50,441 bases of DNA from an uncultured Prevotellaceae bacterium (GTDB taxonomy: Bacteria > Bacteroidota > Bacteroidia > Bacteroidales > Muribaculaceae), in NCBI GenBank assembly GCA_946406035.1, contig CAMJJG010000014.1:1-50441 (forward strand), read 5' to 3'. Both the position numbers and the translations under genes were made by a program. Below the pieces are notes generated by a model. The model saw nothing but the letters and a program-made list of their open reading frames with translations, was not told the origin of the DNA and did not search any database. This document shows, piece by piece, positions 42,510 to 50,441 of this stretch; the first letter of the stretch is position 1, and every line of letters starts with the position of its first letter.

Positions 42510-45500
42510 TTACTTCTTGAGCACCTTGAAGCTGCGCTGTGAACCGTCGGTGTAGCGAACCACCTTGACAAAGATGCCATTGGCAGGGTTGCTGACCATG
42601 CGGCCCGTCAGGTCAAAGTAGCTGGTCGAAGCAACCTCCTTGTTCTCGTCGCTGATCTCATTGACAGCCGAGTTGCCCACCTTGACCTTGGCGGCATTGA
42701 TGACCTTACCGGTAGCCTTCTCAACAATGATGGCCACTACACTGAGCTTGTCCTTGTTCTGGACGAGGGGCTCATAGCTCGTGTTGTAGATGTCATCGAC
42801 ATTGAATGTGTAATCAAAATTGTTGATCGTGCCAGCCGTGATAGACTCGGGAAGGCTCTCGTCGATAACGCCCGAGGTTGCCACGAGGACATCATTGAAG
42901 TGGTAGCCCTCGATGGTGGAAGGCAAGCTGCACAACGGACCCAGGTTGGGCTCATTGCCATACTGGTCGGCCATTGTAGCATAGTAGTTGTGCTGGTCCC
43001 AATCGGTACCGGCAGGACCATACATGTCATCCTCGACGAGCATCATCTCGATGGCATAATCGCTGCCCTGAGCATTCATGACGAAGTTGCTCTCGACATC
43101 AGCCTCGAGTTGGGTGTGGCTCTCGTCGGCCCACTCGGCCTTGACGTTGAGGTCAACGACAGCCAGTTGAGTGATCAGGTAGTCAACCAGATCCTTCATA
43201 CCAAAGCCGGTGTTCTCATATCCATAATAGGGATCTACGTCATAGTACCTCTCAACAAATGCAGAGGGGAATCCCTGAACGTCGTTGGGGTAGTTGGTCG
43301 TGATCTCCATGGGATCGGCGTTATGGTAAGCAACACCGATAAAGTTGTCGCCGAAGGCCTCGGCAAGCAGTCGCATAGCCACCAGACCACGGGTGCACCA
43401 TCCACACCAGGTACCGGTATACTCCTCAACGAGCACGCGGTGCTTAGGCACAAAATCCATGACGTTCACCATAGCGGTGCTCACGGGGTTGACGTCCTGA
43501 TTGTTGACATTGTTGACCTTGGTCAAGTTGACGGTTAACGGATAGTTGCCTGCACTGGCGATACCAGGCATCTCAATTGTGATGTCGCTGCGACGACCCC
43601 AATGGTCACCCTTGATGTTGGCGTTCACGGTTGTGGTGTTGGTCACGCCATTGATCTCGTAGGTGTACTCGCCGCTAGTGAGCGTGGCGGTACCGTGGTT
43701 GACGAGCGAGGCATTGATGTAGATGGGATCACCCATCTTGACATAGCTGTTGGCAGGCAGGATGATAGTTGCGGCATTGGCCTGCTGGCCCTCAAGAATG
43801 AGTTCGATACAGGGGCTGCCCATGCTGGACATGTCCTTCCAGTTGCGCAGGGCGCTCGAGGTGTGCATCCACAGGCCGCCACCCATGTTGTCGCTGGTGA
43901 TCATCATGGGTTTTCCCTCGTCGGTAACGGGGATGGTGTAACCGGCAAAGAAGCCGTTCTCACCGATCTCATAGGGCGTGTCAAAGGTGACCTCGGCATA
44001 GCCTTCAGCCACGTTGCCGGTCTGGCTCATGATGTCGGCACTGGCAACCTTCACGCCATCGACTATCTTAAGGTCCAGACTGTTGGACAACCAACCAGTG
44101 TACTGGTTAACTGTTGTGCCGCTGGGTGCGCTGATGCGCAGGCCCTTCACCTTCATGCCCTTGAGGCTGGGATCGTTGACAAACATTGCGAGGTCATAGG
44201 CTTGTGCCCTGCCGGCTGTCATGCCCTGGGACTGGGCATTGTCGTCGCAGTAGCCGGCATAGAAGTCTGCCGTGCCTACAGGGGTAGCGCCGTCAGTGAG
44301 GTCCATATAGACAATCTCGCTCACGTGCTCCTCGCCACCGCCGCGGAAGACGCTCTGGATACCCACGCGCTGGAAGCCCGTCTCATAGAAATAGATCGTT
44401 GAACCGCCCACGCCGAAGTCATAGCCATCGGTGTAGTTATAGGGAACGTCGGTCATGTACTCGGTCACCTCGGGATACTCGTCGGGACCAAAGGTAAACA
44501 GCTCATCGTCATCAAAGTAGATGCGGTAGTACAAGTCGTTGGGGTTGATGAAGTTGCCCTCGGTGTCAACAGTGGGAACATTAAATGAGCCATAGTTGTA
44601 GCCACCCAGATCGCCCTCATCTACAAAGTCGATGACCTCGGGGTTGGCCGGGGTTGCGGCATGGTCGGCATAGGGGGTAAAGACTGGTTGGCCATACTCT
44701 TCCTGTATCGACGTGCCCGCAACTACGCCCAGGATGTCGCTCGCGGTCATCGTGCGCGTGCCGGCGTCATAGGTAAATGTCAGATTATCAAGCGCCATGT
44801 ATTCGGCATCTATACCCGTCATATGCAGGAACAGGCCGTTGCCCACTCCGATGTACTGGTCGCTCGGGAAAATCATTTGGTCGCCGTGGAGAACGCCCTT
44901 CATAACACCATCGGGGACAGACGATGAGAAGCCTTGCACATACACGTCATTACCCATCATGGCCACCTTAGCCATCTTGCCGCCAGCATTGCCATTAGCG
45001 TCAAGATAGGCCATCGAGTAGTCCTCCAGCACAGCGCCATCGGGCAACTCTACAGGCGTTTTGGTAAACGGAGTGTAAGTGGACTCCCAATCGACATAAC
45101 CGGCCCATGACAGGTCGTCGTCATAAATCAGGCCGATACCACCGCCTTCAAACGTATCCACGTCACCGGTCGAGCCGTTGAGCGATATTGTGCCATCGTC
45201 ACCGATTGTGAAGGTGGCCTCGTTGATATCGGGGTTGGCTGTGGCGACAATATAGCCATCGGCGTCGGTAGTGACGTCAATCCAGGCGATCATCAAGCCG
45301 TATTCCACATCGGGATAATAGATGATAAACTGATTCAACGGCATGGTCAGCGTCTTGCCGTCATCACTCAACTCGGCCCTTACCCAGTTACCAGTGACTG
45401 CCTGAGAAATGGGATCCTGCAGATAGACGGTCTTACCGTCATCGGCAAACACGATCCGCATGGCGGAGCCATCCTGATAGGTCGAGAACAGGTAGCCCCA

Positions 45501-45767
45501 GTAATTGTAAATGGCACCACCACTGCGTTCATAAATTTTCATCTCGCCCGCAGGCTGATCGGTAATTACATCCACACGCGCGGGCGCCTTGCGGTTTTGT
45601 GCCATGGGCAGCACGCCACTACGTTTAGCAACCTTGTGCTTGTTGGTGAATTCATATTTGCCCTTGACCTGCTGGCCCGACAGCCGCGGATTCGGCGTTA
45701 ACCGCTGGCCGCTAGCAGCCATTGCAAAGGCAAATGCCAGAAGAATAAGTAAAGTCTTTTTCATCAT
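42510..45767 (-). CDS. Large T9SS-secreted protein with a thioredoxin-like (Omp28-type) domain
   Basis: 1085 residues. The signal peptide MMKKTLLILLAFAFAMAASGQ is followed by about 760 residues of beta-rich sequence with no family I recognise. A thioredoxin-like domain follows, with the redox motif EEYTGTWCGWCTRGLVAMRLL (CxxC at about 788-791) of Omp28-type proteins. The C-terminus, SYFDLTGRMVSNPANGIFVKVVRY and a closing KVLKK, is a typical type A T9SS sorting domain. It should be exported through the outer membrane and attached to the surface or released. The ATG at 45767 is used; the longer frame crosses the promoter. The GWC motif suggests disulfide reductase or isomerase activity, unproven. 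Confidence 0.9.
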   Translation of the reverse strand: MMKKTLLILLAFAFAMAASGQRLTPNPRLSGQQVKGKYEFTNKHKVAKRSGVLPMAQNRKAPARVDVITDQPAGEMKIYERSGGAIYNYWGYLFSTYQDGSAMRIVFADDGKTVYLQDPISQAVTGNWVRAELSDDGKTLTMPLNQFIIYYPDVEYGLMIAWIDVTTDADGYIVATANPDINEATFTIGDDGTISLNGSTGDVDTFEGGGIGLIYDDDLSWAGYVDWESTYTPFTKTPVELPDGAVLEDYSMAYLDANGNAGGKMAKVAMMGNDVYVQGFSSSVPDGVMKGVLHGDQMIFPSDQYIGVGNGLFLHMTGIDAEYMALDNLTFTYDAGTRTMTASDILGVVAGTSIQEEYGQPVFTPYADHAATPANPEVIDFVDEGDLGGYNYGSFNVPTVDTEGNFINPNDLYYRIYFDDDELFTFGPDEYPEVTEYMTDVPYNYTDGYDFGVGGSTIYFYETGFQRVGIQSVFRGGGEEHVSEIVYMDLTDGATPVGTADFYAGYCDDNAQSQGMTAGRAQAYDLAMFVNDPSLKGMKVKGLRISAPSGTTVNQYTGWLSNSLDLKIVDGVKVASADIMSQTGNVAEGYAEVTFDTPYEIGENGFFAGYTIPVTDEGKPMMITSDNMGGGLWMHTSSALRNWKDMSSMGSPCIELILEGQQANAATIILPANSYVKMGDPIYINASLVNHGTATLTSGEYTYEINGVTNTTTVNANIKGDHWGRRSDITIEMPGIASAGNYPLTVNLTKVNNVNNQDVNPVSTAMVNVMDFVPKHRVLVEEYTGTWCGWCTRGLVAMRLLAEAFGDNFIGVAYHNADPMEITTNYPNDVQGFPSAFVERYYDVDPYYGYENTGFGMKDLVDYLITQLAVVDLNVKAEWADESHTQLEADVESNFVMNAQGSDYAIEMMLVEDDMYGPAGTDWDQHNYYATMADQYGNEPNLGPLCSLPSTIEGYHFNDVLVATSGVIDESLPESITAGTINNFDYTFNVDDIYNTSYEPLVQNKDKLSVVAIIVEKATGKVINAAKVKVGNSAVNEISDENKEVASTSYFDLTGRMVSNPANGIFVKVVRYTDGSQRSFKVLKK

Positions 45768-45858
45768 ACAAAATTCTCTTGAAATTAATAAAAATTTTGA
45801 ATAGACACGAAATGTTAATAGTGATATGTTGATCAAATTAAAAGGTAGTATTATCGCA

Positions 45859-45887
45859 CAAATGTAGTTAAAATTTCTGAATAACAA
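45859..45887 (-). promoter_or_regulatory. Promoter of the T9SS-exported gene
   Basis: Minus strand TTG (45887-45885) and TACATTTG (45866-45859), spaced 18 bases. The leader to the ATG is about 85 bases, unusually long. Confidence 0.65.
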
Positions 45888-45974
45888 AAAATAATTCATT
45901 ATTTCTTTGTTTTATCTTCCAGTTTTTAATTTTAATGAGATGATGCTACAAGACGCTCTACTCAACCACATTAC

Positions 45975-46026
45975 CCCAAAAACAATGCAACTGGCCGAAA
46001 TTCCAGCCAGTTGCATTGTTTTTGGG
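45975..46026 (-). terminator. 21-bp perfect hairpin, L,D-transpeptidase terminator
   Basis: 45975-45995 is exactly complementary to 46006-46026 (arms start CCCAAAAACAATGC), the longest perfect stem in the window, loop 10 bases. It lies 16 bases beyond the stop at 46043. Confidence 0.85.
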
Positions 46027-46042
46027 AGTAATCAAGGAGCCG

Positions 46043-46696
46043 TTAGCGTCGGGCGCGCTGCTCCCATGTGGCGGGGACTTGGTCCTCGTGCTGGACGGTA
46101 ACGGGCATGCCGACGTAGGCGAAGTGTTCCTTCAAGGTAATGATGTCCTTGTCGAGCAGGCGGATGCAACCCTCGCTGGCGCGGCCGGGCACGGTGTGCT
46201 CGTTATTGGTGCTTCCATGGATGCCGATGCCGCGATGGCCTGGCGTTTCGAGGCGCAGGAACCAGTGCCCGTAGGCCAGAATGCTGCCGCGGCCGTCCTT
46301 GAAGTCGTGGTGCCATGACGAGGCATCTTGAATCATCGTGATTTTAAAAGGTTTGCCGTCGGGGCTCTCGGGCGTGCGCATGTCGCCTCGCTTGACCTTG
46401 TCACCCTTGTTCTTGCCCATGCAGCAGGGGAATTGAGCCACGAGCACCGTGTCGCCGGCTGCGTTGCGGTCATACACGCTCAGTGTCATGTTGCGCTTGG
46501 AAATGACTATCCAGGCAGTGCCCGTGGGCCGCTCGGGGGGCGCGGGCAGCATGATGGCGGCGGTGTCGCCGCTGGTAGTGCTGACTGCTGGGGCCGAATC
46601 GGGTGCCACATCGCGTTGAGCGTTGGCCTTGCCCGTGCAACTGGTTGCCGTGAGGGGCAGCGCCAGCGACAGTATAAGGATGAGTTTCTTGATCAT
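46043..46696 (-). CDS. YkuD-family L,D-transpeptidase lipoprotein
   Basis: 217 residues. Lipobox TATSC with lipidated Cys20, then a disordered Ala/Ser/Thr/Pro linker to about residue 58. The YkuD domain holds the catalytic motif HGSTNNEHTVPGRASEGCIRL with H160 and C177. Such enzymes form 3-3 peptidoglycan cross-links or attach proteins to peptidoglycan. The lipid anchor suggests it acts from the inner leaflet of the outer membrane or the periplasmic face of the inner membrane. Monocistronic with its own promoter. Confidence 0.93.
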   Translation of the reverse strand: MIKKLILILSLALPLTATSCTGKANAQRDVAPDSAPAVSTTSGDTAAIMLPAPPERPTGTAWIVISKRNMTLSVYDRNAAGDTVLVAQFPCCMGKNKGDKVKRGDMRTPESPDGKPFKITMIQDASSWHHDFKDGRGSILAYGHWFLRLETPGHRGIGIHGSTNNEHTVPGRASEGCIRLLDKDIITLKEHFAYVGMPVTVQHEDQVPATWEQRARR

Positions 46697-46750
46697 TGCT
46701 TGATAGGTATGCTTTATGTATTATTGTAGCGAATTGTCGTTTTGGTATGG

Positions 46751-46758
46751 CAAAGGTA
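46751..46758 (-). promoter_or_regulatory. -7 promoter element for the L,D-transpeptidase gene
   Basis: TACCTTTG on the minus strand, a perfect TAnnTTTG, about 55 bases upstream of the ATG. Confidence 0.65.
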
Positions 46759-48424
<1,666 letters not shown>

Positions 48425-48455
48425 TAGCCCTGACTTAAGGGAATATCACCGAATT

Positions 48456-48520
48456 GGTCTCACGCTAGGCCGCGAAGCCGCTCCATTTATAGGGCGGCAG
48501 GGCGGTTTAGCGTGAGCCTT
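48456..48520 (+). terminator. Intrinsic terminator of eno
   Basis: GG(T)CTCACGCTA pairs with TAGCGTGAGCC, enclosing a second GC-rich hairpin (around GCCG..CGGC), followed by CTTTTTATTT. Starts about 30 bases after the eno stop. Confidence 0.85.
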
Positions 48521-48566
48521 TTTATTTGACCCTTAGGCCTATTTTGTGTCTGATCGTGTGGAACTG

Positions 48567-48959
48567 TCAGAGGCTGAATAGATTGCGGGCAATCCACCAA
48601 ATACAGAACAGGACAACATAGGCCTTGAGGACCGTGGGGTGGAACACGATGCGCTTCAGGCCGTCGAGACGATGCCCGAAGTTGTACCATGATACCAGCA
48701 CGGCCACTGCGGCATAGGGGATTGACAGGACAAAGAAGTAGTTGTAACTCAGAGCCTGTCCGATGTTGCCGTGAACTAGAGCGTTCAAGGCCCGTTGAGA
48801 GCCGCACGCGGGACACAGTGTCCCCGTGAGCACGCGCCAGGGACACTGGATGGGATGCCCCTGCAACGATGGATTGACATAATAATAGATGATGCCCAGC
48901 AGTACCAGAATGACAGGAAATGCATAGGTCATTATTCTGTCAATCTTGTCAAGCCTCAT
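48567..48959 (-). CDS. DUF2752-family membrane protein
   Basis: 130 residues with three hydrophobic helices (about 11-28, 69-90, 108-127). The motif CPWRVLTGTLCPACGSQRALNALVHGNIGQAL is the conserved Cys-rich core of DUF2752. The function is unknown. It is 7 bases after the CD225 gene on the same strand, so the two are cotranscribed. Confidence 0.88.
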   Translation of the reverse strand: MRLDKIDRIMTYAFPVILVLLGIIYYYVNPSLQGHPIQCPWRVLTGTLCPACGSQRALNALVHGNIGQALSYNYFFVLSIPYAAVAVLVSWYNFGHRLDGLKRIVFHPTVLKAYVVLFCIWWIARNLFSL

Positions 48960-48966
48960 CGATTTG

Positions 48967-50441
<1,475 letters not shown>

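Overview
The window is chromosomal DNA of a Bacteroidales bacterium (phylum Bacteroidota). Four things support this. A Bacteroidota-type promoter element, TAnnTTTG with an upstream TTG/TTTG, precedes most transcription units. One large secreted protein ends in a type IX secretion (T9SS) sorting domain. Several families are Bacteroidota-typical (DUF4919, DUF2851, WbqC, BspA-type repeats). The gene order DUF177-rpmF-fabH-era-der is as expected for the phylum. Genus cannot be fixed from the sequence alone. Coding DNA is GC-rich and intergenic DNA is strikingly AT-rich. I see no phage, transposon, integrase, plasmid, toxin-antitoxin or CRISPR element; most of the window is housekeeping.

Layout. 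1-2.2 kb: minus-strand operon of a PH-domain protein, a TrmH-family RNA methyltransferase, a membrane-anchored unknown and a lipoprotein cut by the window edge. 2.3-4.5 kb: signal peptidase I plus a WbqC-family gene. 4.9-5.8 kb: a CAU-anticodon tRNA convergent with a secreted coiled-coil protein. 6.2-10.6 kb: DUF177, L32, FabH, Era, Der. 10.7-17.7 kb: a tripartite efflux system (TolC, HlyD, fused double ATPase, two ABC-2 permeases) with a divergent AraC-type regulator. 17.7-22.5 kb: surE, gltX, a predicted outer-membrane protein and waaA (Kdo transferase). 22.5-27 kb: nagB, a tiny lipoprotein, an acyl-CoA ligase, a DUF4919 protein and a membrane protein.

27-31.5 kb: Rel/SpoT alarmone enzyme followed by a PgpH-type c-di-AMP phosphodiesterase. 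31.5-36 kb: a secreted esterase, an AT-rich BspA-like protein with a dockerin tail, an NlpC/P60 peptidase and a Rieske-like lipoprotein. 36-41.6 kb: GT2 glycosyltransferase, PBP1A, a second dockerin-tailed protein and DUF2851. 41.7-46.7 kb: tRNA-Phe, a dockerin-gene remnant, a 1085-residue T9SS-exported protein with a thioredoxin-like WCGWC motif, and a YkuD L,D-transpeptidase. 47-50.4 kb: enolase, DUF2752 and CD225 proteins, then an abrupt junction where the end of an O-methyltransferase gene is fused to a second, 5'-truncated enolase copy that runs off the window.

The genes fall into a cell-envelope theme (LepB, WaaA, PBP1A, L,D-transpeptidase, NlpC/P60, efflux, T9SS/dockerin surface proteins) and a growth-control theme (Rel, PgpH, GTPases, tRNAs, enolase). 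The most unusual points are the enolase junction (probably an assembly chimera), dockerin tails on proteins with no cohesin in sight, a 20-bp-phased direct repeat in the efflux/AraC divergent promoter, and an identical 16-bp initiation region shared by the enolase and CAU-tRNA promoters. I did not find a convincing wholly new multi-gene system.
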